Source: Ceratotherium simum simum
Taxonomy: Eukaryota; Chordata; Mammalia; Perissodactyla; Rhinocerotidae
DNA: 64,000 nucleotides
Assembly (NCBI RefSeq): GCF_000283155.1
Contig: NW_004454193.1
Coordinates: forward strand, 11,615,157 to 11,679,156
Reading direction: 5' to 3'
Shown in pieces: positions 11,759 to 23,850 of the stretch. The position numbers and the translations under genes were made by a program. Numbering within the stretch: position 1 is the first letter of the stretch; every line of letters begins with the position of its first letter. The notes below the pieces were generated by a model. It ran no database searches and was not told the DNA's origin. It worked only from the letters and a program-made list of their open reading frames with translations.

Positions 11759-11953
11759 TGGTGCAGGCCCTGTTGCCTAGTGGTTAAGTTCAGCGTGCTC
11801 TGCTTTGGTGGCCTGGATTTGGTTACTAGGAGTGGACCTACACCACTGGTCAGTGGCCATGCTGTGGTGGCAACCCACATACAAAATAGAGGAGAATTGG
11901 CACGGTTATTAGCTCAGGGAGAATCTTCCTCAGCAAAAAAAAAAAAAAAAAAG
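11759..11953 (+). mobile_element. ERE SINE, plus strand, short form
   Basis: The head reads gcaggccctgttgcctagtg, followed by gttaagttcagcgtgctctg. The body contains ccatgctgtggtggcaaccc, then agaggagaattggcacgg, one tail module and an A-run (11936-11952). A 7-bp duplication, agctcta, flanks it at 11752-11758 and 11954-11960. The B box is mutated, so Pol III activity is unlikely. Confidence 0.88.
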
Positions 11954-12153
11954 AGCTCTAAACTAGAAATGATGAACTGAATACAGAATTAGCAAAGAAC
12001 TATGTATAAGGTAGAATTTAAAGGAAAGAAATGAAATGGAGGTTGGAGATTGGGCAAACCAAGTGTGAAAACTCACAGGAAATGTGGCTAATTCTTTAAC
12101 AAACACAGACCAAAAAACAAACAACAAAAAACAACATCAAAATGAAACATGGA

Positions 12154-12448
12154 GGGGCCATCCTCATAGCTTAGCGGTTAAGTTTGCACGCTCTGCTAAT
12201 GGCGGCCCGTGTTTGGATCCCAGGCGCGCACTGATGCACCACTTCTCCGGCCGTGCTGAGGCGGCATCCCACATACAGCAACTGGAAGGATGTGCAACTA
12301 TGGCATGCAACTATCTACTGGGGCTTCGGGGAAAAAAGGAGGAGGATTGGCAATAGATCTTAGCTCAGAGCCAGTCTTCCTCAGCAAAAAGAGGAGGATT
12401 AGCATCGATGTTAGCTCAGGGCTGATCTTCCTCACACACAAAAAAACA
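12154..12448 (+). mobile_element. ERE SINE, plus strand, long form
   Basis: The head gggccatcctcatagcttag leads into a tRNA-like body, the diagnostic block acatacagcaactggaagga, and two gaggaggatt..ttagctcag tail modules. Perfect 10-bp duplications, gaaacatgga, occur at 12144-12153 and 12449-12458. It is the same subtype as the copy at 63224 but more diverged in the A-box region. Short frames across it are artefacts of the SINE. Confidence 0.94.
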
Positions 12449-12458
12449 GAAACATGGA

Positions 12459-12880
12459 AAAACAAAGGGGTAGCCTAAATGACAATAAGAGCTAAGGAAG
12501 ATTCTTCTCCTGAGTGCTTCACTCCATTCCTTTTGTTTTCTTTTCTTTTCTCTCTTTTTATTTTCATTTGTTTATTTTTTTCTTTTTCTCTCCTATATAT
12601 GTTAAAGGTCCTCAGAATTTTCTGACAAGTTTATAACAAATCTCTCAAAAACTGTTTCTTATTTATGTATAAGAGTATCTTATCACCTCAATGATTTGTG
12701 GATAACTTTGCATGAGATGTGGGTCAAGTTACATAGGCTTTAGCTCTAAGGAAGCAGTCACAAATTAATCTTAAAAAATTTCATTGGTTTGTTAACACTA
12801 TTATAATTTCTATGCATCAATGATATAAAACAGTACAGTTAATATCCAGTTTCTTATTGGCTAGAATCTTAATCCATCTC
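12459..12880. other. pyrimidine-rich then AT-rich stretch
   Basis: A TTTTC-rich tract lies at about 12527-12592. No gene or identifiable repeat is seen. Confidence 0.5.
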
Positions 12881-13263
12881 TGTTAAAAACAAGTCAACAG
12901 GCCCAAAATGGAGTCACTTATGCTAAGCCCCATGTCACCAACCTAAGACTTATTTACAGTTTCTGCTCTCTCAGAAGTGGAACCTTAAACTAGTCAAGCA
13001 GGAATCACCAGATCTGCACTATTTAGGAAACCTGCCTGACAAACCCCTGCCATTCCCCAAAGGAAAGTAACCTTGCAATAACCAACCTGCTTTTTTCACC
13101 TAATATAACATTGTTCTCTCTCCCTTCAGCTATAAAAGTATTTCATTTTGTACAGATACTCAGATCTCCTTTCTATCTGCTAGGTTGCATGCTCCCCAAT
13201 TGGAATCTATTTTTGCTCAAAAAAACTTAAAATTTTTATTATGCCTCAGTTTATCTTTTAACA
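12881..13263 (+). mobile_element. probable solo LTR, ERV1-like
   Basis: The segment starts TGTTAAAA and ends TTTTAACA, giving TG..CA ends. It contains the motif cccaaaatggagtcac common in gammaretroviral-type LTRs, a TATA-like tataaaag at 13131-13138 and a downstream region rich in T and A. Its length of 383 bp fits a solo LTR. No clean 4-bp duplication is seen, so the ends may be off by a few bases. No internal viral genes flank it. Confidence 0.65.
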
Positions 13264-15061
13264 GTCCCTCTGGATATTTTAATGGGAAAATATTGGTCAC
13301 TTTTTCTGACCCATCCAAAAAAGTAATGGAGATATAATTATAGTTAGGTTGCATGCCATTGGAAATAGCTTTTCAAAATAGAACAAAACAAATGCTTGAT
13401 TCCCATCTCTGACATCCACTATTTTGAGTATACTCGTGATCTTGGGTACTTTGCTTGACATTTCTGAGCTTTAAATCCCTTCCTTCTAAAGAAAAAGGTG
13501 GATTGATAACTCACAAGATTATAATGAAAATTGAACATATTAACGTTTGTATACTACAAAGCATAATCTCTGACCTATAATAATTGTGCAATATATGGTA
13601 GTTACCATTATTTAATTATCTAGGCTGATTTTTTGCTGGAAGTCTTATCTGATGAAATGATTATAGTCTATAAAACAGATTTCTAGAAGATCTAAGAAAA
13701 TTATTCCCCTTCCCACAAATAATTTTAGTGAAAACATCTTTGAAGTTTTACAAATTTACCTGTTATACTATCTGTAGATTAATGCCAGTGAACAGAGAAG
13801 AAAATAATGACTTGAGGTTTGTGAAGCTCCCTAGCGACATAAAATCAATCAGTTAGTTTGTTGTCCATTGTCTTTCTCCTGCTCATTATACATACCGGTG
13901 GAGTAAGACAGCTATTAAAATCTGTTAACCCTATATTCCCCTTTAAACTGAAAGATGTGTCCAGAATGAAGGCTAAAGAATAGTTAAGAAAAAACTCAGT
14001 AGAGTTCCATTGGTCAGTTTCCTCAGGTTTACTGTTTCGCATTGGAAGAATTGCCTTCTTTGACATGTTAAGCAGTGCCTCCAGGAGGGAAATGAATTAA
14101 TTGCAACTTCCTCTGCAAATGGCAAAGCTCTGAGTCTGAAACTCCTCAGTGTGGTTTAAACATTCCTTAGGGCGATGTCCTCCAATTAAAATAAGTTGCT
14201 TAGAGAGTTCATCTGGGAAAAAAAAAAAAAAATTACCCAGTAGCAAGGCCCTTCTGGGATTCTCAGATTGAATTTGAAGAAGGGGATTTTAAGAAAGGGC
14301 TTATTACTGGTGAGCTGTGCTCTAATATCGCTTGGTTAAATTTGTAGATTTTGCCCATTTCCATTACCAACTGCCATATTCTTCTTAGCCTCGGCATAAG
14401 TGTGATTTTATGATAGATCGTAATACAACAGATTTGTTTTGTATGATGCCTGTACTTCAAACTTAATTCAGAATTGTTCTGTGATGTCAGGCAATGAAGT
14501 CGTTGTGATAAATAATAAAGAATAGAGTGGGAGAGGGATTGAGAAAGATAATCAAGGGAATAAAAATATGTTTTCATTTGGAAATTGACGGAGCTTGAGG
14601 TGTTAAAACACATACAGAGAGAGAAAGGCGTTCCTGGTAACAGGAGCAATAGAGAATAAAACTTTATGTTCATTGTGACAAAATAGCAGAGAGGATGGAG
14701 AGAAATAAACTTCTCAGAGTGCTTAGAAGAAGTACAGAAGGTAGCCTGCAGAAGTCTGTCCACATTTTCAATTAGTCCCCCAAACTATGTATGTATTTGG
14801 ATCAAGTATGCATTTGGATCAAAATAATTTTACTGCTCAGCAATAAAAGAAAAAGAGAAAAAAAAAAACTAATATACACAACATGAACAAATTTCACAGA
14901 CATTAAGCTTAGTAAAAAAAAAAAATCATACATGTAAGACAAAACTCATTGATGATGATGCAAGTCAGAATATTAGGTACTTACCTTTGTAGGGGGAGGT
15001 GCAGAGTACCCAGTGGAAAGACGTGGAATGGAGCCTTTTGGGATGGTGGGATTTTTTTTTA
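13264..15061. other. no recognised feature
   Basis: The longest open frame in the window (166 codons, minus strand, 14263-14763) lies here but looks like chance: it is rich in Leu, Ser and Ile with no domain. Short A-runs occur at 14219-14232, 14860-14868 and 14915-14925. Confidence 0.45.
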
Positions 15062-15150
15062 AATCTTGATCTGTTAGTAGATAAATGGTTGTAGACATAT
15101 GTAGCAACCCATAGAGATGTGCATAGAGCTGCCCACTTTACTCTATGTAA
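15062..15150. repeat. 89-bp direct repeat, left copy
   Basis: The unit runs from aatcttgatctgttagtaga to tttactctatgtaa. The right copy at 15714-15802 has the same length with a handful of substitutions. An LTR lies between the copies. The unit itself belongs to no family I recognise. Confidence 0.88.
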
Positions 15151-15682
15151 CCGTGGGAGATCAAAGCTGGCGACCCTGGTTTATATCTTTTTCCCTCGAT
15201 TATTTCCTCTGAAAGAAACTGTAACCTTCCCCCAAACTTACACCTAAAAGTGACAGACTGGGAGGGTTCTTGCTGAGCCCATTCTTTTCAAAGTTCTGTT
15301 TACCAAAACATTTACATTTGTAAAGGTATCTCCCTCTGTGTACTGGGAAGAGGAGGGGATGACCTTATCTCTGGAAATTCTTATCTGGACGGAAGAAGAG
15401 GACTTAAACCCACATACCCTTGATTGTTGTGCTTTCTGTTGATCCCCCATAGCTGTCTCCTCCCCCACCCCCAACAACCTCTTTTGTCTTTAGCTGAAGA
15501 TAGTATTTAAGATGAAAATCTCTGCCGTTTTGTTGAGAAACTCAGTTTTCCTGGTTTCTCCCATGTATACATGTTATTAAACTTGGTATTATTTTCTCCT
15601 GCTAATCTGTCTTTTAATTATTTGACCAGCCATAAGAACATTAAGGGAAAGGGCGGAAGGGGATTCTCCCTCTTCCCCAATA
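15151..15682 (+). mobile_element. solo LTR, ERV1-like, family A
   Basis: It aligns along its length with the reverse complement of 27183-27736. Shared phrases include the ccaacaacctcttttg-type block, gaagatagtatttaagatg, ctcccatgtatacatgttat and ctcctgctaatctgtctttt. The TATA-like box is at about 15510 and the transcript 3' region near 15580. Approximate duplications gtaa (15147-15150) and ataa (15681-15684) would fit a 4-bp target site, but the edges are eroded and may lie a few bases inward. Confidence 0.68.
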
Positions 15683-15830
15683 TAAGTTATATCCCATTTT
15701 TTTAAAAAAGGAAAATCTTGCTCTTTTAGTAGATAAATGGTTGTAGACATATGTAGAAATCCATAGAGATGTACATAGAGCTTCCCACTTTATTCTATGT
15801 AAGTTATATCCCATTTTTTTGAAAAAAGGA
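15683..15830. repeat. direct repeat, right copy with flanking 29-bp duplicate
   Basis: The order is B1 (aagttatatcccattttttt, 15683-15711), A2 (15714-15802) and B2 (15801-15830). B1 and B2 are near-identical. Together with A1 at 15062-15150 the layout is A1-LTR-B1-A2-B2, as expected if an A-B segment was tandemly duplicated and an LTR landed between A and B of the first copy. Confidence 0.85.
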
Positions 15831-15965
15831 TGAAATTATAGATTTATTAAATCAACTTCCATATTTTGATATACATTTTCTGCTTTGAGTATTCTCAGTT
15901 CTCATATAGTTTTTCACTTTGGTGCTTACAACAAAGTATGTGAATGTTTTATGACAGTATAAAAC

Positions 15966-16008
15966 CACACGTGTGTGTGTGTGCGTACATGTGTGTGTGT
16001 ATGTGTGT
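15966..16008. repeat. alternating purine-pyrimidine GT-rich tract
   Basis: Forty-three bases alternate pyrimidine and purine without a break (cacacgtgtgtg.. through gcgtacatgtg.. to atgtgtgt). It is an interrupted GT microsatellite and a Z-DNA-prone sequence by composition. Confidence 0.85.
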
Positions 16009-16012
16009 CTGT

Positions 16013-19000
16013 TTGTCATTTGTGGTGTTAAAGGAGAAAAACAAATGAGCATCTATGTATTGCCAAGCAATTTATATTTATTATCTCACTTAATCAGCAT
16101 AGCTACCCTGTAAAGTTTCTGAGAAATTAAATAGACTGTCCAGAACCCATGAGATTAAAACCAAAGCTAGAAAAATAATACAAAACAATCTGAGTCCAAA
16201 CCCCACAGTTCCTTCCACTAATGCCTCTCCAGATAGGTGATGCTAGCCAAATAGTTTAATAATATTCTCAGTCTATGCATGGAGAGAGATCACTTAATTT
16301 TATTTTTGTCACAGATGGAAATATTATTGGATTTTAAAAGTTGACATGTTTACTTATTATTTGTTTACTTCATTTTCAAAAAAGGATTTGAAGCAAGCAG
16401 GGATTTCAAAAGAGTTGGCTTGGGATGGTTAGCCCTGTGGTAGTAGGGAGTTGGTAAGAATATTCACTTTTTTGTCAATATTATTAACTTCTCTCATTAG
16501 ACGCATTTAACTTCTTGCTAAAACTCTTAAATAATTTTTAAGCCCGGTGGGCATATAAGCTCAAAGACATGAAAGCCTGTGTTCATTTCTAGGGAAGACT
16601 ACCAAAATTTCAACATATACTTACTCTATTTTGGTTCGTTCAGAGGAAAAAAGGGGAAAGAATTTTATTCAAATATTCAATAGAAGCTTTGATTAAAGTG
16701 TAAGACAGACTAGGGGGTGAAAAGCAAGTCAGATGGAATAAAAATGGTTCCTCTGATAGAAATCTCTTCCCTTTTGAACCTAAAATGTTTTAACTTCACT
16801 TTGTAATTTCTACCTAATGGGCCTCATTGCACTTTCTGAAGTCACCCAAAACAAGCCATATTAATACTCCTCAAGAGCTTTTTATTTTTCCCTGAAGCCA
16901 TGGAAAACAAGGTGGCCTGTATCATCAGGGTGAATGATGCCAAATACTCATTCACCAGTAGTTTGAGAGCAGTGGCTAAGGAACCCTTCTGTTCCAGTAG
17001 AGGTTGAAACAATTTGTGTAATTTGGATTAAAAAAGCTCGCACATGTTGCCTTCTAAGATCTTTTATGGGATATAGAAAGAAGACAAAAAATTTTATATT
17101 TTAGTATTCCAATCCTTTCTGCAAGAATGTTCCTTGCGTAAAAATGGTGCTCCCTAGGTAAAAAATATATAGCATAACAGCAATTCATTCATGCATTTAC
17201 AGCTTTAGTCATACATATCCATACGTATCTTAAGAATAGGTTTGACCTATTCCCATCATCCCTCATTGATGCAACAAGACACCAAAATTAAAGTTCTTTT
17301 CAGTTTCTTCTACAATTGCCCATGATTCAGCAATACCGCAATTAACCTCGTAACATCGTATGCGCACTGTCCTATTACATAGAACATCCTTGAAATAATG
17401 AGCACTATTTATCTTTGCTTCTCACTTCTCCCTTCATATGTAACATTTTATGCAAAATTATGTTTATTTGATTTGTACTTGGTAGATACATGGAAGAAAA
17501 GGGCTATGTGATAGACTTGGTGCCAATATGTCATGATAAATGTTACAAGAACATTCATTGAATGAAGATAAAAGATATCACAAAATAAATGCATTGATTA
17601 AAAATGAGGATGGCTGTGATAAACTGAAGATTTCCCCCCACAATGCCTTGGACTACTATGGATATGGGGATGGGAGTTCCTGATAGTGGAAAGCTCATTA
17701 AAATATGGCAATATCTAAGACTATTTTCTCTTTGTTATATTAGCCTTCTTCATAACAGACACTTTCTAGATAGGTTTGGGACATCCATATAGAATTTCCT
17801 GTGAGATATAGACAATATGGCATCAATAAAACCTCCTAAAATTTTGCAAGCCACATTACCCTAAGACTACAAGGTTTTGTATAGAGAGAAAGGAGATGCT
17901 GGTATTAACAACAAAATGGAAATTGATTTAGATTTCTAACAATGACATATGAGAACATTATCTAAAAGCAATATATGTCAAGTGTAAGCATAAAGTACAA
18001 AAAAACAGATGGCATTAATAATAGCAATAATAATATCTTTTCATACTTGGTGTTAGATGATCATTGATATTGTCATAATTAGTTATATTTCGGAAAGTTA
18101 CATTTGCTTGGCAAAAGAATAAAATAAGTCACATGTGCATTCAATTAATTGCAAACATTCTCCCTCCCTCTTATAAACAAGGTGATATGCTATCAAAGGA
18201 AAAAAAAATGGCTTGACATCACTGAGCTCCCACAGCTACAGCTGCTCATTGAAAAGACAAATTATTTTATGCTGAATAGTCTCACGGTTTGTATGCGTGT
18301 GTTGGTATCTCTAGCACAAGGTATCAACAAACACTGACCTTATTTACTTGCTGTCAAAATTCAGAATCTGTATGCTGTCACATGAAGTGTAAACATTGTT
18401 AACACACACAGTGTTATTCCAAAAAAAAAAACCAACGATATTTCAGCGAGATCAACAAAAGAAGCTTCTTTTGCATTTGAAAATGATTCTGGGGACTGAG
18501 TAATCGAGAAAGGGACACTGGGTAGCTTGGGTGTGGGCTATGCATTGTGTGCTGTCCTGGGTCCTGATGCAGGCGGGTTCTCTGCCTCTTGTGAGAGTCT
18601 CCTCTTCAGCCAGACTACAGACCAGTCTTCTTCACCAGGTTTCTTTGCCCTAGAGATAGAGTAGTTTGGAAAAAAGACTCCTTTAAACCACCTACAGGAT
18701 CCTAGAAAACATTGAGTAAGCTTTCAGTGGGACTCAGAGCTATTGCCTAATATCTGCTCCATCACTGCACACTATCCAGGATTGAGTTCTAGTAAGGAAA
18801 AGAATGGTATCTGAAAGACTTTCTATTTATCACCTTTGACTTCTTAACTGTAAACTTAACATGAAAAACATAGTTGATTATAAATAGAAAAATTGAAAAA
18901 ATTTTAGTGAAGGAGAGAGTGCAGTATGTTTACTATTTCTTTTATTCCAATGGATTTCTTTTGAAAATATTTAATTGGAAGCATTAATGTTTGCATATGC

Positions 19001-19520
19001 AATATGTAACTACCATAAGCAGGCTGTGGCATTGGCAACGGCAGGGCCCATGGTCTTTTTTATTAGCACGGATGGTCCTCTCAAAGCTTTTCTCTCAGGG
19101 TGCTTTGGGATCTGTGCTGCCCATTTCCTTGATACTTTCCTGGACTGAGATCTGGTTCACGGGTTTCAAAGTCTTGACGCAAGAAACAGAAGAGGAAAAC
19201 AGATCCCTGATACTTCAGGATGCTTCAGAGAGAGCAACACTTATGCAACCTGGTGGTCTTCAGGTCTTTATTCTTCACCTGATCCTAAAGGAGGCTTTAA
19301 AGAAGAAATTGGAAGAAAACAGAACTCAGAATTATGAATGTTACTTTTGTTCAATGTGAAAACCCTACTTTGAGGGTCGTTAAAAAAAATAAAAAGGTCT
19401 GGGGAAGGTATCTCCTTACTGAAAGGTGATAAATTTTAAAAAATGATAATAAAAATGTTTCCTGGGACATATATCTGAAGGAATAAGTCTGTGTTCCCTC
19501 AATGACTTAATTGTAACACT
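16013..19520. other. 3.5 kb with no firm feature
   Basis: A weak MIR-like piece (minus) may lie at 16080-16190 (ttatctcacttaatcagcat). A 122-codon plus frame (18991-19359) shows no domain. The remainder is AT-rich and looks unique. Confidence 0.4.
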
Positions 19521-19527
19521 GTCTACC

Positions 19528-19843
19528 ACAAAGGCAAGCACACTTTTTTAGTAATGAGTCACTTAGTAGATATTTTAACCTGTAGTAACTACTCAACACT
19601 GATGTGACAGCACAAAAGCAACCACAGATGATATGCGAATAAATGGGTGTGGTTGTATTCCAACAAAACTTATTTATGAAAACAGAATTTAAATTTCATA
19701 TAGTTTTCACATATGAAATAATCTTATTTTTAGTTTTTTTTTCAGCTAGTTAAAAATGTAAAAAACATTCTTAGCTTATGGGCTAAGATAGATGATAAGC
19801 CACATTTGTCCCATGAGCCATAGTTCACTCATCCTTGGTCTAC
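19528..19843 (+). mobile_element. hAT-Charlie-type non-autonomous DNA transposon
   Basis: The left end caaaggcaagcacacttttt and the right end gttcactcatccttggtcta resemble the inverted termini of a common mammalian hAT element. Inside are ataaatgggtgtggttgtat, then tccaacaaaacttatttatg, a pattern typical of that family. It encodes nothing. An insertion or expansion near 19700-19760 has lengthened the copy. Confidence 0.65.
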
Positions 19844-20080
19844 AATAACAGTTTGAAAAGAATATCAAGAAGTAAAAGATGTAAAATAAAATTGAAAATA
19901 AGGAGTAATTTTCAACCTAAGTTTACACAATCCTCAATTAGATGGTGTTGTCTTGAGAATTTCACTTAAGTTCTTTGAAACAATATTTGACACCTTCAAA
20001 GTATTAACTTTTCTGGGTTTGACAAAGACTTGCTTGATGTGTTTTCAGTATTTACACTTCTCTGTGTTAAAGCCAGTATA

Positions 20081-20195
20081 TTTACAACCCAATCAATTGA
20101 ATACTTAATATATGCCAGGCATTGTGCTTGGAGTGGCCATAGAGAAACAAGGACATTCTTCCTGTCTTAAAAGAGCTTCTACAAAGTGCTGTTTG
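20081..20195 (-). mobile_element. L2 LINE 3'-end fragment
   Basis: Reverse-orientation L2 3'-end pattern: attgaatacttaatatatgc, then caggcattgtgcttggagtg. Too short to classify further. Confidence 0.45.
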
Positions 20196-20224
20196 GTATA
20201 TTGTATCCCTATTTATAATTATTC

Positions 20225-21010
20225 AATGGCTTCCAACTGTCCCAAGTCTAAAGTGCTAATATGACTTACATTCCTCTCCTAGACCTGGCCCCTGCCCTTC
20301 TCTTCAGACAAAACTTAGGCTGCTGCCCATGTCTCAGTCTTCTTTCAGGAGGCTGCTTTCAGTTTATTAAACATGATATTCACATTTTTTTTTTGAGAAA
20401 AATTGGCCCTGAGCTAACATCTGTCTCCAATCTTACTCTTTTTTTTTTTTTTCCTCCCCAAGGCCCCAGTACATAGTTGTATATCCTAGTCATAGGTCCT
20501 TCTAATTCTTCTATGTGGGATGCTGCCTCAGCATGGCTTGATGAGTGGTGAGTAGGTCTGTGCCCAGGATCCGAACTGGCGAACCCCGGGCCGCCAAAGC
20601 AGAACGTGTGAACTTAACCGCTATGCCACTGGGCAGGCCCAATAGTCTCATTTTCTACTAGGAATCTGTCAGTGTGCTTCCTTCTAACTGCAATGTTCTT
20701 TGTCTATTCATCTGGCTAACGATGATTAATCCTTAAGTCACAGTTTAGGTATTCAAGAAGCCTTCTGTAACCTCTAGATGAGATTAAATCTCTTTTCTGT
20801 ATATTTTTATAGCACCCTATCCATTTCCTTTCAATTCTCATTTGTAATTAATGATTTAATATATGTCTTCTCAACCTCTCTCTTAGCCCAACACTGCAGG
20901 ACAAGAACCCTGTCTGTCTCACTCACCGTTCATCTTTGAAGCAGGGCCCAACATAGGACAGGGAATGTGAGAGGTGCTCAAAGGTATTTGTTGAATTGAA
21001 TTCAATTAAA
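20225..21010 (+). mobile_element. L2 LINE 3' end, interrupted by ERE
   Basis: The order of phrases (ggcttccaactgtcccaagt; aagaagccttctgtaacctc; gcaccctatccatttc; acaagaaccctgtctgtctc; gagaggtgctcaaaggtatt; tgttgaattgaattcaa) is that of the L2 3' end. An ERE at 20388-20640 splits it. L2 is an extinct LINE, and this remnant has no coding part. Confidence 0.75.
20388..20640 (-). mobile_element. ERE SINE with atypical middle
   Basis: After a T-run and one tail module, this copy has a T14 tract (about 20438-20451) and a segment (ccccaaggccccagtacata, then gttgtatatcctagtcat) that the other minus-strand copies lack. The tRNA body and head (gaaccccgggccgcca .. gggcaggccc) follow. The insertion disrupts the L2. 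No convincing target-site duplication was found. Confidence 0.85.
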
Positions 21011-21153
21011 GACAACCTCTCAGTTAAAAGGTACAGACCAATAAATAAAGAAAACTTAATCTTAGAAACAAGATATTAGCTATGTATCCCAGAACAGTCT
21101 ACAGTATTGGAATTAATACAGGCTCAATGCAAGGTGGATATAAGGGAAGCCAT

Positions 21154-21619
21154 TGTAGAAAAGAAACCATATTGTAACTTTGAATGACCTCTAACTAACC
21201 CAGCTGGATATGCACCCTCTAGGAGATCTACCTGCTCTGTAGATTTTATGACCCCAGCTTTTGTATGTACCTCTCAGCTGCAATAAGATGATAATTTTGT
21301 TCTTTTGAGTTTCTTAGGAATGTGATGACCCCCAGACAGACAGTCTATACTAATAGCCATCATCAATGACAGCTGAAAGAGCTGGTGTGGCGACTCCCAG
21401 TCTGTAACACCAGATGGTCAACATTCCTAACCCACTGGCCTATATAACTGCTTCAAGATTCTGTGCCCCCTTAAGATGGCTCTTTAGGGCACTAATCCCC
21501 CCATTTTCTAATTTGCTAGCTTATCGCTTAATAAAATACCCTTTCTCTGCCACCATCTTGCCTCTTGCCGATTGGCTTTTGTCTCACGGCAAGCAGATGG
21601 TGCCCTTTGTGCAGTAACA
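21154..21619 (+). mobile_element. probable solo LTR, ERV-like
   Basis: The ends TGTAGAAAAG and GCAGTAACA give TG..CA termini. A TATA-like tatataa is at 21441 and an AATAAA at 21530-21535, with a GT-rich downstream part before the end. Its length of 466 bp fits an LTR. No matching 4-bp duplication was visible and no viral internal region follows. The 67-codon frame at 21414-21617 lies inside the LTR and is not a gene. Confidence 0.7.
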
Positions 21620-23335
21620 GAACCAGTCTGTAAATCATCGTGATGCGGTAATATTCGTGGAGTTGATGAGGCTTGGTCAAGAATGAAAGTTACTTACTGA
21701 TACTGAATTAAATAATGTTGTCTTAAGAGTAATCCTTTAAAATTATAAAATATTTTAAAATTCTGAATTTTGTAAATTATAGAGGTGTACTCTTACTTTC
21801 TTCTGCCCAACATTTCAGATATCACTACCAAATTATATCCATTGTGAGCTTTTGTTATGTATCATTGCAGACAATTTCTCATGCATTTATGAAACTATTT
21901 TTAATGGCAATATTAAAGGTTGATAAGATCAATTACTCTTTTTTTCTAAAGATAACGTCCTTTTTAAGATAGAGAAAGTTTTACCACATTAACCATTTTC
22001 CATTTCATTTTAATATTTAACTCAAGATAGTTCTAGCCTGATGATCCACTAGCCTGAAGAAACTCAGAACTGTGCAAAAGGATTACATTTACATGAAATG
22101 CAAAATTGGGAGGAAAGGACTAAAATGGCATACTTGTTTTGTTTCAGATATGGCTAGCTTTTAAAAATCTAAAATCACTCTTTTGGAAACTTCTTTAGAG
22201 AGAGTAGCATCTGAATATATTTACAGTGTCTCTGAATAGTGTTCTATAGATTTCAAGTTGTTTTCTTCATATATGTAGGTTAAGAAAATGATTAGTGTAG
22301 TTGCCGTGCCTTGCTGTAGTTCAATAATATTAAAAAATAAACTAATCATTTTGATGTTATTTAGATTTTATTCATTTTAAGCCATTTACTTGACTCTTCA
22401 ACTTGTGAGCCTTTGTGGGGTTTTTTGCTTGTTTGGTTTTATTATTTACTCTTTTATCCAAAAAAAAATCCAAACTAATATCTTTAAATAAACATAAGTG
22501 CATATAAACCCATATACTCAGAGATGCCATGTATAGACAAGTGCAGTTTGGATAATTAAAATATATTTTTTAAATTATCAAATGAAATTATTGTTATTTA
22601 ACATAGGATGATTTTAAATTGAAAAAACTTGTATCTGTGTGCTCTCATTAAGAGTACTTAGTAGTTACAAAGATAGTGAGGAAATTAAAATCATTTTATT
22701 TACTTATAAAACCTCTAAAGTAGAAAGACTAATAAAATGCAACCTCAGAAACCTCCTCAAGACAACTTTCCTGGTAACTAATAATAATAAATAGGATCCT
22801 ATTTGTTTTCTCTGATAAAGGATTAAATAGATGTGAATTTCTTACCCATTTAAGAATATTTTAATTTCATAGTTCTCATTAATGTCCTGTAACAGTAGTC
22901 TATTAAACTATTAAACTTTGCAAAACTAATATTTACAGGTTTGATGATTTTCAAAAAATATAATAGTAGCAAATTTGCTAACATATGGATATAAATCACA
23001 ATGAAGGGGGAAGGTAAGTATTCCAGAGGAAGGGGCTTAGCTAAGGAGCAATTCTCACTGAATGTCCAGACTTCGCGTTTCAATACGCTTTGTTTTCTGT
23101 TTATGATTGTAAACACTTTATGTGAAGGAAACTACATTATGCTGATATTTCAGGACTTGATGAGCCCCAAATATCACTAAATATAGTACACTTCTGATAT
23201 TCATTTTAAAAAATTATTTTAACCATTTCCCCGATGACAATCCTGAAGCACCATGTGTTAGTAATTTCCCCGAGGATAACAAGTGGATGTAGTGATCTGT
23301 GGTAGCTAAGCCGTTTTGGCTTTCTAGAAAAGCTT
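21620..23335. other. AT-rich stretch, no recognised feature
   Basis: The sequence is strongly AT-rich with no long frames. Nothing identifiable on either strand. Confidence 0.5.
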
Positions 23336-23336
23336 C

Positions 23337-23651
23337 CTAGCCTCTTCCCAGTATCAGACCCCTATCTTTGGGCACAAGTTTAGGCATGTGACACAGTCCT
23401 GGGTAATCATAATATGCCTTATACTGGCAACAGTGATTGGTCCAAAGGGTGGGCACATCGTCCAAGCATGGATAATGAGGGTTCTTCCTTAGGGTCAATA
23501 TAGGGATACTAGGAGAGAGTTTTCCATATTGCTTGGATTTATAAATTGCAACTCCTGTGTCCCATTCTTCACCATCAGGAGAAACTTTATGAAAGAGAAG
23601 AATGAGACCATGATTCAAAGAGAAACAGCAAAAAACATGGAGAAGAAACAT
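23337..23651. repeat. possible ancient repeat, family unknown
   Basis: The wording gcatgtgacacagtcctggg, then gtgattggtccaaagggtgg resembles an old mammalian interspersed repeat. A 104-codon minus frame spans it but begins and ends without protein signals. Confidence 0.3.
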
Positions 23652-23850
23652 CAGATGAAAGAGATTATTTTTACTTGGATGTTTGAGTCCTCAGATTACT
23701 GTCTCTGAGACTTAGATTCCTACGTGTTTTTCTTTAATTTGTGTAAACTATCACTATGGCATGACTGGTGAATTGAGCCAGAGAATTCCTAAATTCAAAT
23801 GAGGTCTGAAATGTACATTGTCCCAGTTCTTAAAGTTATGCTCTTTTTAA

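Noticed and set aside
12881..13263. An endogenous provirus with coding genes
   Set aside because: Only the LTR is present; no primer-binding site, gag, pol or env-like region follows in the next kilobases.
14263..14763. 166-codon minus-strand open frame, the longest in the window
   Set aside because: No domain, no supporting start context or neighbouring exon, amino-acid use fits AT-rich chance sequence, and no transcript signals were found.
18991..19359. 122-codon plus-strand open frame
   Set aside because: No recognisable motif. Length alone is not unusual for 64 kb of sequence.
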